Positions 22,809 to 33,056 of a DNA stretch of 64,000 nucleotides are shown in pieces. The position numbers were made by a program, and so were the translations under genes. Each line of letters starts with the position of its first letter. The first letter of the stretch is position 1. The notes beneath the pieces were generated by a model. That model was not told the DNA's origin and did not search any database. It worked only from the letters and a program-made list of their open reading frames with translations. Source of the DNA: Prototheca cutis (lineage: Eukaryota > Chlorophyta > Trebouxiophyceae > Chlorellales > Chlorellaceae). Where the stretch lies: assembly GCA_002897115.2 (NCBI GenBank), contig BCIH01000005.1, forward strand, positions 1,318,890 through 1,382,889, read 5' to 3'.

Positions 22809-23730
22809 TAAATAAAGCATGATCCTGAACACGTTCGCTGCCTTTCATTTTTCCCAGTACCGTTTCCCGTTGCCCCGCAATGGAGAGAGCAGGAGAGCTC
22901 CTTTCGCAGTCCCACCCCTCGCCTGCGTGCGGGCCGCGATCCCCTTGACTCTTAGGCCTGACAGCACTTGGCANCTGACTTTTCTGCAAGCTCGTTTCAT
23001 CGCAGCAGGAAGGCACCGCAGATGGAGGCTAACCATTCCTAGGAAAATAAACAACCACTTTGCCAAATGCACAAGTGAGCAAGGGTGGGCGCAAGCTGTG
23101 GCACCAGCTGTCAAGCACCTCAAATAAGACACAGGGTGGGTGGGATGGGGGACTGGGATTATGACATANTTGGACGGGCGATCAAGCTGCTGCGGACACC
23201 ATGTCGTGGCCATTCACACGCAGCCCGTTTGTTACCCAGCTCAGCACATCCCATCGATCGGTCAAGGAGGCTGCCAGTATGGGAGGCAGGGGGGACGCTT
23301 TCCTGTGCATCGACCAGCGACCGGGCGCCTGGCCAGCTTGCGACAGCACGTCCAAAGAGACAAGTGGGCTGGAAGCCAAAGTAATAAATCAAATCCGGGG
23401 ATTGGGAACCCAGGGTGCAATGCTCGTCGAAGGGGGTTGGGAGGCATACCTGTGCCCCTCCGAATTGTTTTCCCCTCACGTTCCGCATCCATCGACAGCA
23501 GCCAGGGAGCGGCGGCAGCCTGCGCAAGGCGTCCTCTGGCAGGAGACAAGCGGATGGCGGGCATAAGATTGGGATGGGATGGGGGGTTGACCGGCAGTCG
23601 CAGGGACACGACGTGTCGCGACGCCAGGCCAGGTGCTTGTTAGAACAGTATTAAGGGATGCAATATTCACTCGCTCACAAAGATGCCGCACTGCGTGGCA
23701 GCAGTGACCGACCACAGGCGCGTGTGTGTG

Positions 23731-23795
<65 letters not shown>

Positions 23796-24113
23796 GCGCT
23801 GGTGGCCCGGGGAGGGGGCAGCGACTTTATTGAGAAGTGTGGATGGATGCTGGGGGCTGGGGTGGGTGGCCTGCCGTGCACACACACGGGGCGCACAGCA
23901 CCAAGTCGCGCTTCGTATCACGAAAAGGCGCGGCGCTTCATCGTCACGCTCGCTCGCAGGCCCTTGATCGCCAGGGGGACTCCGTCTTTCTCAAGTCTCA
24001 CAGGTCCGTCCGTGAGAGTGCCGCCAACCGCGCCGGCGCCACCGCAAGCCGTCAGCGCCCTCGCCATACCGTACACCATTTAAACAGAAAGGGCTTGGAG
24101 AAGGAGGTGCTCA
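22809..24113. other. Convergent intergenic region with a long poly-G tract
   Basis: About 1.3 kb lie between the desaturase stop and the stop of the minus-strand TMEM45-like gene. No coding segment is supported; Gly-only or Pro-only frames across the homopolymer are artefacts. The 62-base G run is listed separately. Confidence 0.5.
23733..23794 (+). repeat. Poly-G tract (62 bases)
   Basis: Sixty-two consecutive G follow a short GT run (cgtgtgtgtgtt). Its true length is uncertain because homopolymers are easily miscounted in assembly. It could form a G-quadruplex on the plus strand. Confidence 0.9.
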
Positions 24114-25934
24114 TCAGACGTCAATGCTAAAGGTACTCATGCCCTCTGGCCGTGTGGCGACAGCGGCATAGTCCGCCCCCGTCCCCGGCCGCGCGGCAAG
24201 AGAGAATGCCGAGCCCGTGCGCCCCTCGGGCTTGAAGAATCCCCCGTCCGTGACATTGTCAGGCTCGGCGTCGGCGGCCGACCCGAACACGGGACTGGGC
24301 GCGGCAGGGAGCAGGCCCCATCGCTTGAGCGCAGCCATGGAGGCAAACAGCGCCAGCTCCGCGCTGGCGACGACCAGCGCAATCATGGCCCAGACCACGG
24401 GGGCAAACATTGCCGCGCCCGAGTACTCGGTGCTCCACTGCGGCAGCGCGTCAAACTCGATGATGCCAACCTCACAGAGCCAGGCGCCAAGAAACACGGT
24501 GGCCCCCGCGCGCAGCAGACCTAGCCCCGGGGACCGGGGACGAAGCAGCTCGGCAACCAGCACTGCGGCGACGATGGCCATGGACCAGCCCAACAGTCCG
24601 TGCACTGCGGCGTCCAGCGCCTCGTGCTTCTTGTGCATGCCCATGACAAAGGCCATGGCCGAAAAGGCCATGGCCAGCATGCCCTGGCCCGTCCCCGCTG
24701 GCAGGGGCACGCCAAACAGGCACAGCAGGTCGGTCACGCCAGACAGGAAGAAGCCAGGGTAAATAGACGTGTGCTGCCAGTTGTTCATGTGAGTCACCGC
24801 GTACCGCCCAGCCCACTTGGTGCCGGGAGGGCAGTACAGGTACCTGAGGGAGTTGGGTTGCATGGTACGAGCAAGAGCTGAGTTTTGGTGTGGTGACACA
24901 GGACGGGCGACCAAAGGAGGAGGGTCCCTCGCGTGCGCGTGCGAGCATGCACACACAGACACATGCATTGGCCAGGAGCACCCCCTAATGAGCGAACGAA
25001 CGAGACTCTACACACACCTGTAGGAGTCGTGGTCCCAGTACAGCTCTACGGAGATGGCCAGGGGCGGCAGGATGAGCTTGATCAGCGGCTCCAGCCAGCT
25101 CACCCGGCCGCGGCCCAGTCGGAACCAGGGCTGAGCGCGGTAGGGACGGGCAGCAGAGCTCCGCAGGATGCTGATGATGATGCTGTACGCCCACCATGCG
25201 CCCCAGATGACGAACACCGAGCCGGGGAGGATGTGGCCTGCATGGGATGGAAAGGTGGAAAGATGAGCACCGCTGAGCCTTGCAAGCAGCGATAAATCAT
25301 CTGTCGTGAGTTGAACGATTGCTCGGTGGTGTGTGGGGTGAGTTCGGCCGGACCAGGCATCCTGACATGCGGCGCCCAAAACGGGTCCTCGCTGGCAAAG
25401 AGTTGCGCTCGTCAAGCTTCTCCACAAAGACGAAGGCGGCACGAAGCGCCGAGACAAAGGATCACGTGATGTGTCAGTGAAATCACCCAAACTCGGTAGG
25501 GGGCCTCGGGGGCCTCCGTTGTACAAGGAAAAAATACGGAAAAATAACCACCAAACCCATCGCAAGGTTGGCACAGAGCGTCCAAGCCGCATCCTTGCCC
25601 GGGTGGGGAGTGGGGGGAGACGTGCATGCTGCCAGACTTCCGGCTTAGACCAGTAGACAGATACACGGTCGGAGCACCAAGCTCGCACACGCGCGGCGCA
25701 TACATGTTATAGCAACCAAAATAAACTTTGGAGCCGCGCCAGGGGAAGCGCCCTCAGGTGTGCACCCAGGTCGACCGAACCAGCAGCCGGGTGCAAACGG
25801 GCCACAGCGAGCACCCCGCGCTCACCTTGCCAGCTGCCCTTGCGCGAAGGGTCGATGCTTCCATCACACTCCTCAGCCATTCCCATGGACATGGACTTGT
25901 TGGCCATGAGGCCCGTGTGCTCCATCATGTCCAT
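24114..25934 (-). CDS. TMEM45/DUF716-family multi-pass membrane protein
   Basis: Exons 25826-25934, 25018-25237 and 24114-24843 (transcript order) encode 352 residues. The first membrane segment has the family signature GHILPGSVFVIWGAWWA. About six more hydrophobic segments follow, including YPGFFLSGVTDLLCLFGV, the His-bearing MGMHKKHEALDAAVHGLLGW, TVFLGAWLCEVGIIEFDAL and MFAPVVWAMIALVVASAEL. A short Met-rich start (MDMMEHTGLMANKSMSMGM) precedes the first helix and a Gly/Ala/Ser-rich tail ends in FSIDV. The molecular function of this family is not established; plant members have been linked to virus resistance, but nothing here supports a specific role. The exon joins restore both conserved segments (WQ|GHILPG and SY|RYLYCP). 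Confidence 0.88.
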
Positions 25935-26839
25935 CGTACAGGCCGACCCAAGGGAAGCTCCTAGGGGGGATACAGGCCTGGTCTGGTGTCCTCCTTGGTC
26001 GTTTCAGGAGCGTTCTCGCTGGTGCTAAAATTATATTGAAACCATGCGTATGGTCACATCCAGCAGTGTCGCGTGATGAAGAGTTCTTGTCATCGTTCCT
26101 TATCTCGCCCTCACATAATTTTCGGGGCCCGGGTCGAATGCTGGCCTTGACCGCCGGAACATTCAAAAGGGCCAGGGGTAGTGCCGGCCACTTGTTTGTT
26201 TGTGTGCTTCACTGGAGGCTTTTGCGCAACAAGCTTGAATGGCGATTCTGACTGGTTGCATGGTATCGAGCGTTTGCTGCTTTGGGAGCGTTGGCCTAGC
26301 GCGACCTTCGCACACCCCCAGGGGCCGCAACAGTCGCGCGCGTGCAGGGTTACGTTGATCCCTGGCTCATCTGGAGCAGGCCTGCGCCAGGTCAGTGGCA
26401 TGCATCCCAAATCATGGAGCACGCGAATGGTGGGATGTCATGAAAGATATCTCTGTTTCCAACACAGGACTTTGCCTGACAAGTCCTCTCACCCAGGGAG
26501 CGCCCATGACCATCCGTACCGCTTTTGTTACACCACCCTGGACGGTCCAGGCGCCTCAACGGAAGGAATGCACGGGTGTACACTACCATCGTGCTCTAAA
26601 AATCATCAAAATCCGGCGACACCCATTCAAAACTTGCATGCATAAGTGGTTTGACCCATGAGCATGACGGCTGCTGCCGTTGGTCCTCCCAAGGGGACCA
26701 GCTCCCCGCGAGAGGCCAGCTCCCAGAGAACCAAAGGGCAGCTCGCGCGCCAGGACGGGGTCCTCGCCACGCATCTTCCTCGTCCTCCTCCTGGAGCACA
26801 TCGCCAACACGCCAGGCCAGCGCTCCTACAGACGACCGA
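25935..26839. other. Intergenic: TMEM45-like promoter and ACX4-like 3' region
   Basis: About 900 bases, with genes on the minus strand on both sides. No supported coding segment is seen; short plus-strand frames here lack family motifs. Confidence 0.4.
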
Positions 26840-28503
26840 TCAATGCTTGAGTGGGGCCTTGGCCCGGCCGCCCGTCTTGAATGCGGCGTAGCCCGTCATG
26901 CCGCGGGCGGCGACGAGGATGTTGACGTCGTAGGTCCCCTCGTATGTGTAGTAGGCTTCTGCGTCGGCAAAGGCCTTGGCGACCAGGAAATCCGCGACGA
27001 TGCCGTTGCCCCCCAGGCATTCTCGGCCGAGGGCGAGCACCTCGCGCGAGCGGGCGGTCGTCCAGGCCTTGACCAGGCTGGCCTGCTCGTGCGTCATCTT
27101 CCCCGCCTCGTGCAGCTCCGACAGGCGCCGGCACATGAGGTACATGGCCTGGATGGTGCCCAGCATGCGTGCCAGGCGCTCCTGGATCAGCTGGAACGAG
27201 GCCAGGGGCGCGCCAAACTGCACGCGCTGGCTCGTGTAGCGCAGGACCATGTCGTACACGCCGCAGACCAGGCCCACGGGCTGCCAGGCCACCATGCACC
27301 GCGACATGCCCAGCATCGTGTTGGCGTCGGCAAAGGACCGCACGCCGGGCAGGCGGTCGGAGTCGGGGACAAACGCACTGGTGAGCTCGATGTCGGCGTT
27401 CTGAACGCACCGCAGCGCCAGCTTGTTCTCGATCTTGCTCGTGCGGAACCCCGGCGTGCCCTTGCGCACGATGAACGCGTTCACCTGCCCGTCCACGGAG
27501 CTCCGGGCCCACACCACCACGACATCGGCAAAGGTCGCGTTGCCGATCCAGCGCTTGCGCCCCGTGAGCTCCCAGCCTCCCGGCACCTTTGTGGCCAGGG
27601 TGCCCAGGGCAGACGCGTCGGAGCCATTGGAAGGCTCGGTCAGCGCCCAGGCCCCGACCTTTTCAAAGGTCGACATGCCGGGGATGAGCTCCCGCTTCTG
27701 CTCCTCGCTGCCCAGCATGCCGATGGTCATTAGCGCAAGGTATGTGTGCACCAGGAAAAACGTCGACAGCGACCCGTCCACGCGGCCGAGCTCCACGATC
27801 GCCGATGCAGCACCCATGGTGGTGAGCCCGGAACCGCCGTAGCCCTTCACGTGCCCGCCGCCGATGCCCAGGCGCCCAAAGGCCTTGCGCAGCTCGTGCG
27901 GGAACTCGGCCTTCTCCCAGTACTTGCAAATCACAGGTGCAGCCACCTTCTCCTGCAATGGAGTAAAGGGTGGCAAGTTGCAAGAGCGAGTGAGCAAAAA
28001 TTGGACCTTATTCGACCTGAGCTTCGGTTCCCTGAGTGGGTGGCCAGCCACAACTGCAATGTCGGAAAGGCGCCACGCCGACACCCCCCGACATGCTGAC
28101 ATCAGCGCAAACCAACCATGGCATAAGCCTTGCGAGCCCTCGCTCACCGCAAACTCGCGGACGCGGGCCTGGATGGCACGCTCCTCGGGTGTAAGGAGGT
28201 CGTACATGCCCAGGAAATCGTGCTTGGCAGGTGGGAACACGGACATGTTCTGCGCCAGGTCAAACTCGGGGGTGACGCCGGCAGTGGCCAGCGTCTCCTC
28301 CTGCACCATGGGGCCCTCCCGCTCCTCTGCACAGGAACGAGCGCAGAGCCAGGTATTCGATCGGCCGTGCCAGGGACAAATGCGATCTAAGCGCTGTGCA
28401 ATTGCAAGGGCCAGGCGCAGTGTTCTCCCTCACACGTACCGGAGTTGGTCAGGTGCCCCGAGAGCACCTGCACACGCGACAGGGCATTGCTTGAGGACGC
28501 CAT
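26840..28503 (-). CDS. ACX4: Acyl-CoA oxidase/dehydrogenase, ACX4 (short-chain) type
   Basis: Exons 28440-28503, 28148-28326 and 26840-27952 (transcript order) encode 451 residues, close to the plant ACX4 length. The family oxidises short-chain acyl-CoA at C2-C3 in peroxisomal beta-oxidation, passing electrons to oxygen. Diagnostic segments in order: YDLLTPEERAIQARVREFA, KYWEKAEFP, GIGGGHVKGYGGSGL, flavin-binding WALTEPSNGSDASALGT, GRKRWIGNATFADVVVVWAR, QRVQFGAPLASFQLIQERL, LGRECLGGNGIVADFLVAKA and YYTYEGTYDVN, which holds the catalytic Glu. It resembles ACX4 more than glutaryl-CoA dehydrogenase, though the two are close relatives. The C-terminus reads GGRAKAPLKH and lacks the SRL/SKL-like peroxisomal signal of plant ACX4. 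A shorter protein starting at the downstream Met near 28309 is possible, but the phase-consistent first exon is preferred. Confidence 0.92.
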
Positions 28504-29242
28504 GGGAACAGAAATTTGTAAGCAGAATCAAATGAGAAACGATAGGGGTTTCAGATCGCGCGGAAGCCTTTTCAGCGAGGCATTTGCAGGCTGCGTGTCC
28601 AATGAATGCTGCGGTGATTTCCTCCATTGACACGAAAGCATTCAGGGACACTGCGCCGAGATAGCATCAAGCTTCGCGATGCATGCCCACGTCCAGTTGC
28701 CCGCCACTCCCGCCCGACATCCCATGTTTGTGATGCATACATGAGATCGCAGCTTGTTTGTCATTGACTTGGGATATCCGCATAATGAGACTTGGCACGT
28801 ACCGGCCCTCAGCAGGCAGCAGCGAGCCGTGGCAATGCTGCCCCCCGAGCTCGAGTAAGCTCCGGAAGCACGCTTGTATGACACTCGTTGGTTTGATTAT
28901 TGTATTCGATATAACGCACGATATTTTCTCGTCCCTGGGTTCATGGTACCGCTGCAGGCGCCAGCGTCCGACTCGACGCCTTTGAGTACCAGCCACCCAG
29001 CCACCCAACGATTGGGCTGCACACCCACCCCTTCGCCTCTCTCTCCGCCGGTCCTCATCCCCTGTTTGATCTAGCCAAGTAGGTCGTCCTGCTCTCTGGT
29101 GGGAATATTCCATGCACGGCGGGGCTGGCTTGGGTCCCCTGGTTGTGGAGGGTTGTGCTTGTGTGTGCATGTGGATGTCATGGTGATGGCGATGGGTTTG
29201 TGAACCTTCAGCCATTACACAGCCCTGTGTGGNCCAGCTGTC
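28504..29242. other. Divergent region between ACX4-like and OTU-domain genes
   Basis: About 740 bases lie between outward-facing start codons. An upstream exon of the OTU gene may lie here, for example around 28943-29060, but I found no splice pattern that settles it. Nothing else was recognised. Confidence 0.35.
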
Positions 29243-30120
29243 ATGACATCCCAATCCCCCCCGTGCAGGGCAACCACTGCAGCAGCGCCAGTATACAAAG
29301 TGGTGCAGATACAGGGCGATGGCCGGTGCATGTTCCGGGCACTGGTAAGCGACCGTGTAGCGGTGCCGATGAAACATGGAATCCCGGAACCCCCCCTCCG
29401 ACGCCTCGGCATGCATCACCTCCCCACTCTCGCCTCTTCCCACCAGGNGCAAGGTCTGGCCAGGAGTCAAGGGGTGTTCCTGGGCCCAGATGCCGAGACG
29501 CAGGAAGCAGACCAGCTACGGGGCGCAGTGACGGAGGCGCTCTGCCGCTCCGGCAAGCGTCGGGGTCAATTCAAGGAGGCGTTGACCTCCATCCAGACCG
29601 AGGACAACCTGAAGCAGTGTGTTGCACCGGCTGTGGAATGGTGCACTGTAGGGTGCTTGGGCATCATGCCTCAAACGTTGAGGAGAGGTCCTTGTTGAGA
29701 TGATTTTTAAACCTTTAGCAATTCCCGTGACCCTCTTCTACTTCCAAACATGCCACAGCTACTGCGAACGGTTGCAAGACCCTGCCTTTTGGGGCGGCGA
29801 GCCGGAGCTCCTGGTTCTGTCCAAGATGCTCAAGCTCCCCATCTATGTCTATGTTGATGCAGACGGCAGGTGATGCCATCGTGGGATGTTCGTCGAGGCT
29901 GCGTTTTTTGAGTGCCCTGGGACGGCCCTGCACGGCCATCAGCTTTCCCTTTAATCTTTACACACTGCACAAACGCAGCAGGTCTGCCCAGCGGTGGTAC
30001 AAGCAGCTCTATGCAGTTGGGGAGCAATTCTCGAGGCCCGGCAAGACCTGGAAGAAGCGGACACCTGTCCGCTTGCTGTACACTAATGGCAACCACTACG
30101 ACCTGCTTGTGCCCCGATGA
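29243..30120 (+). CDS. OTU-domain cysteine protease (putative deubiquitinase)
   Basis: Exons 29243-29344, 29447-29616, 29759-29869 and 29979-30120 encode about 174 residues, essentially one OTU domain. OTU proteases cleave ubiquitin from proteins. The catalytic Cys lies in QIQGDGRCMFRAL; the middle has YCERLQDPAFWGGEPELLVL and LPIYVYVD; the catalytic His lies in NGNHYDLLVPR, which ends the protein. Phase is consistent when the second exon ends NLK plus CA, giving the join NLK-H-YCERL. An N sits at the second base of the second exon (29448). The start is uncertain: Met 29243 overlaps a possible acceptor at 29268, so the true N-terminus may lie upstream. Substrate and linkage preference cannot be read from sequence. 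Confidence 0.85.
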
Positions 30121-30390
30121 TGTGTGTGTGTGTGTGTGTGTGTGGGTTGGGGTGGGTGGGTTTGAGTTGTGCTAACTATCTGCTTGGACAATGTATCATC
30201 ATCACTCGCATTTCATTGAGCACAGAACCGGGTGTAGGGCACCGATGCCGGTCTGGGCAGCGTGACGGGTTGCTGGTCACAGGGATCTCTCTGCTTAGGG
30301 TTTTTCATTTCACATGTCCATGCATGCATGTAATTACGTATGCGTGCATGCTAACAACTGAAATCGACTTGTAATGCCAACTGCAATCCA
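30121..30390. other. Convergent 3' regions with a short (GT)n tract
   Basis: A run of about 12 GT units follows directly after the OTU stop codon. The rest is the shared 3' region with the minus-strand papain-like protease. No gene is seen. Confidence 0.5.
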
Positions 30391-32628
30391 TCACTTGAGT
30401 TTCAGGTCGACGTAGATGGGCTCCGCCGCGATGCCGCAATCGTTGCCGTTGCGAGGGATCTTCATGTAGCCGCCCTCGCCCCAGTACGTGCTCCACATGT
30501 TCTTGATCAGCCAGTAGTCCTGGCCGTCGTCGGTGGTGCCGTAGCCTGACAGGATGACAGCGTGGTCAAGCTCATCGGCACGCGTCTTGCACTCGGGGTT
30601 GTGGTAGACGCCGCCCGCGTAGAAGCGGAACGAATCAGCCGAAGCGTCGACGGACACGGTGAGGGGACCCATGGAGTAGAGCGCCTCCTTGACGGCCTCC
30701 GGGTGCCCGCCCTCGACGAGGACACGCTTGCCCGTGAACCCGACCTTGGGGGCGTCCTCACGGCACCACGAGTTGACGCCCACATACGGATACTCAGCCA
30801 TGGGGGCCAGGCCACCATTGGCAAAGATCCAGTCCATGCCCGCCATCTGCTCGCCGCCAAAGCAGCCGTGGTTGGTCTCCATCCAGTTGCAGTCCAGCAG
30901 GTTTTGCTCGCTCAGCAGCGTCTGCTTGCCCGTCAGGCGGTACAGCGCCGACTCAAACGGTGCGACTGTGGAGAAGGTCCAGCACGAGCCGCACGCGCCC
31001 TGGTCCTTGACCGGCGAGTCGGCGGGCGTCCCCACCCACGACAGCGCAGAGGGAACCATGTGCGCCTCCGTCTTGGCCTCGTGCCTGGCAACGTCGGGGT
31101 GCTCGGACGCCAGGGTGCGGGCCTTGCCGCGGCGAGGAAGCACCACGGCCTCATACTCGGCCCGGGTCCAGTCGGCAAAGCGGTTGACAGCCAGGTCATG
31201 GCTGCGGTTCGCGTTGCTGTTCCACGACTCGATGTACTGACGGCTTGTGTGGAACTCGGCGCGGCGGGAGGCGTACTCGCCCGCGTGCGCATGCCGCCGG
31301 CCGTGCCCGTGGACAAACCGGTCGTACTCCTCGTCGCCCCAGTGCTGCGGCGGGAAATGCCGGGCAAACAGGGCTGCCAGGTCGTTCGGAGAGCCAGCAA
31401 AGTCGGGGGTGTCGCAGTTGCCCCAGTTGGGCACCTCGAAATCAGCCTCCGTCACGTTGCCGGGAGCATAGTCATAATAGTCGGAGATGTACAGGTCCTT
31501 GTGCCCACCTGTAAGCAAGTTGGCACCCAGCTGCCACAGCTGCAGTGGGGCGCCCGTGCCGTGCTCGACGTACATCCTGTACTTCATCTCCATCTCGCCC
31601 TCAGTCAGGTCCCACTCGTACAGGTCAGCCTTGACGCCCCGAAGCTTCTCATGGCCCTTGAACACCCACCGCTTCTCGCGCAGGTCGGGCAGCACAAAGG
31701 TCAGCAGCTTGACCTTTTCCGCGTGGGAAGACTCGGTCAGCGACTCGATACGCAGACGTCCATCGCCGGAGCTGCCCTTCATCGGGAGCACCTCGGCGGC
31801 ACCCATGACCGTCGGGCCGGCGCCGCCGCCGCCCAGGGGGGCGGTCCAGCAACCCCAGCGGTCCTTGTGTGGGTAGATGTTGTAGCGCTTGTCCTGGTCG
31901 GCACGAGACAGCACAATCTCCACATCGTTGCGCACAACCTTTTGGTTGATGTTCTTCTCGTCCTGCCACACCTTGTACACATAGCTGTGTATACAGGGAT
32001 GGGGAGGGTGTCGTTGGCGTGAGCGAGCGTGGAAATGGGGGTTTGTTCGCGGGTGCGGGGTGACTCGCGACGAAGGAAGGAACTCCTCTTTGAAAAAGCC
32101 CCAATCAAATTTCCCTCCGGAAAGAGGTCGCCCGACCCCCCCAGCACGGGCCAAATCCCGGCGTGCACATGCAGCGCAGGCACCGACACACGCCCCAAAC
32201 ACCATCGTGCCGCATGTCATCCATCGCAACCACGGGCTTACGTGAAGGTGGACCCGGGCTGATAGGAGTCGATGTACGGCATCGTCATGTTGAAGGACAC
32301 CTGCAAACCAACAACCCAGGGTNGGCAGAGGTCCGTAACGCTCCATTTGCATGATGGTTACACATTGTATTCGGTCGGCAAGGCTATGCGTGGCACATTG
32401 AGAGCCCCGAGGGCACGGGCAGATCCGGTCGGGTCTACGGTGTCCAGCTCCGGGAGACGCCCGCCCCGCCAAGAGGAGCTGAACCAAGTGCACAACCCAA
32501 TCAACCCCACAATATCTCACCGAGTACTGCTCGGGCCAGACTGGAGGCACATGCTTCTTGCTGGCGACGCGTGCCGAACACCCGACGGCCAGCGCGGCCA
32601 CCAGGGCCAGCACCGTCGAGCACCTCAT
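30391..32628 (-). CDS. Secreted papain-family (C1A) cysteine protease with N-terminal lipocalin-like/26-29 kDa-protease-type domain
   Basis: Exons 32521-32628, 32242-32300 and 30391-31984 (transcript order) encode 586 residues. A signal peptide (MRCSTVLALVAALAVGCSA) implies secretion or vacuolar/lysosomal delivery. An N-terminal domain of about 250 residues begins PPVWPEQYSV and includes MPYIDSYQP, VYKVWQDEKN and DLYISDYYDY. Its layout matches the insect 26/29-kDa proteinases and Dictyostelium cfaD. Next is an inhibitor I29-like prodomain (AVNRFADWTRAEYE), then the peptidase: catalytic Cys in QGACGSCWTFS, His in LDHAVILSGYG and Asn in LIKNMWSTYWGEGGY, plus NGNDCGIA near the end. NMWSTYWG replaces the usual NSWG form, but the Asn is kept. 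Reading the frame straight past 31984 would translate introns; the three-exon model avoids this. Confidence 0.92.
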   Translation of the reverse strand: MRCSTVLALVAALAVGCSARVASKKHVPPVWPEQYSVRYCGVDWVVHLVQLLLAGRASPGAGHRRPDRICPCPRGSQCATHSLADRIQCVTIMQMERYGPLXTLGCWFAGVLQHDDAVHRLLSARVHLHVSPWLRWMTCGTMVFGACVGACAACARRDLARAGGVGRPLSGGKFDWGFFKEEFLPSSRVTPHPRTNPHFHARSRQRHPPHPCIHSYVYKVWQDEKNINQKVVRNDVEIVLSRADQDKRYNIYPHKDRWGCWTAPLGGGGAGPTVMGAAEVLPMKGSSGDGRLRIESLTESSHAEKVKLLTFVLPDLREKRWVFKGHEKLRGVKADLYEWDLTEGEMEMKYRMYVEHGTGAPLQLWQLGANLLTGGHKDLYISDYYDYAPGNVTEADFEVPNWGNCDTPDFAGSPNDLAALFARHFPPQHWGDEEYDRFVHGHGRRHAHAGEYASRRAEFHTSRQYIESWNSNANRSHDLAVNRFADWTRAEYEAVVLPRRGKARTLASEHPDVARHEAKTEAHMVPSALSWVGTPADSPVKDQGACGSCWTFSTVAPFESALYRLTGKQTLLSEQNLLDCNWMETNHGCFGGEQMAGMDWIFANGGLAPMAEYPYVGVNSWCREDAPKVGFTGKRVLVEGGHPEAVKEALYSMGPLTVSVDASADSFRFYAGGVYHNPECKTRADELDHAVILSGYGTTDDGQDYWLIKNMWSTYWGEGGYMKIPRNGNDCGIAAEPIYVDLKLK

Positions 32629-33056
32629 GGCCGACACCACCGCGGTGGGAGATTTCCGCGGTTGGAGACGCCTAATGACCGGAAAGACCAATATGGCCGG
32701 GCTGGATTGTGTGCCAAAGGGTTTTCTAGTCTCGGCGGGTTGAGTGGTGCCGCCCGCGGACCGGAGATTTTGGACTGGACACCCTGGCAAGCCAGGGCGC
32801 GAAACCTGTGGGTTGCCCCGTCATGAAGCCATTGGCATTCCACGCATGGCACACCGTGGTGCCTGTGCGCCTCGCTTCCCATCAAAAAGGGCCCCGGTTG
32901 CATGGACGCTTAGTCTCATTCATCCAATTGAAATATACCATATAAAACCGGTGTTGTCGTGCGTTTGCGAGGCTCGGTGTGCCCAGGAGGGGCCTCTGGA
33001 GCACCGCCGGCTGGGTGCCCGCAGACGGAAACTCCGCCAAGGCGGCGTGGAGTGCA
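32629..33056. other. Divergent promoter region between the papain-like protease and NOP2
   Basis: About 430 bases lie between two outward-facing starts. An AT-rich stretch (AATATACCATATAAAACC) lies at 32930-32950, upstream of NOP2, and could serve as a TATA-like element. Confidence 0.4.

Noticed and set aside
23683..24083. Frames made of poly-Gly or poly-Pro over the G tract
   Set aside because: They are produced by the homopolymer alone and have no coding signal on either side.
30391..32790. One continuous minus-strand frame of 799 codons over the papain-like protease
   Set aside because: The upstream part translates two introns. A three-exon model with a signal peptide and consistent phase explains the conserved N-terminal domain better.
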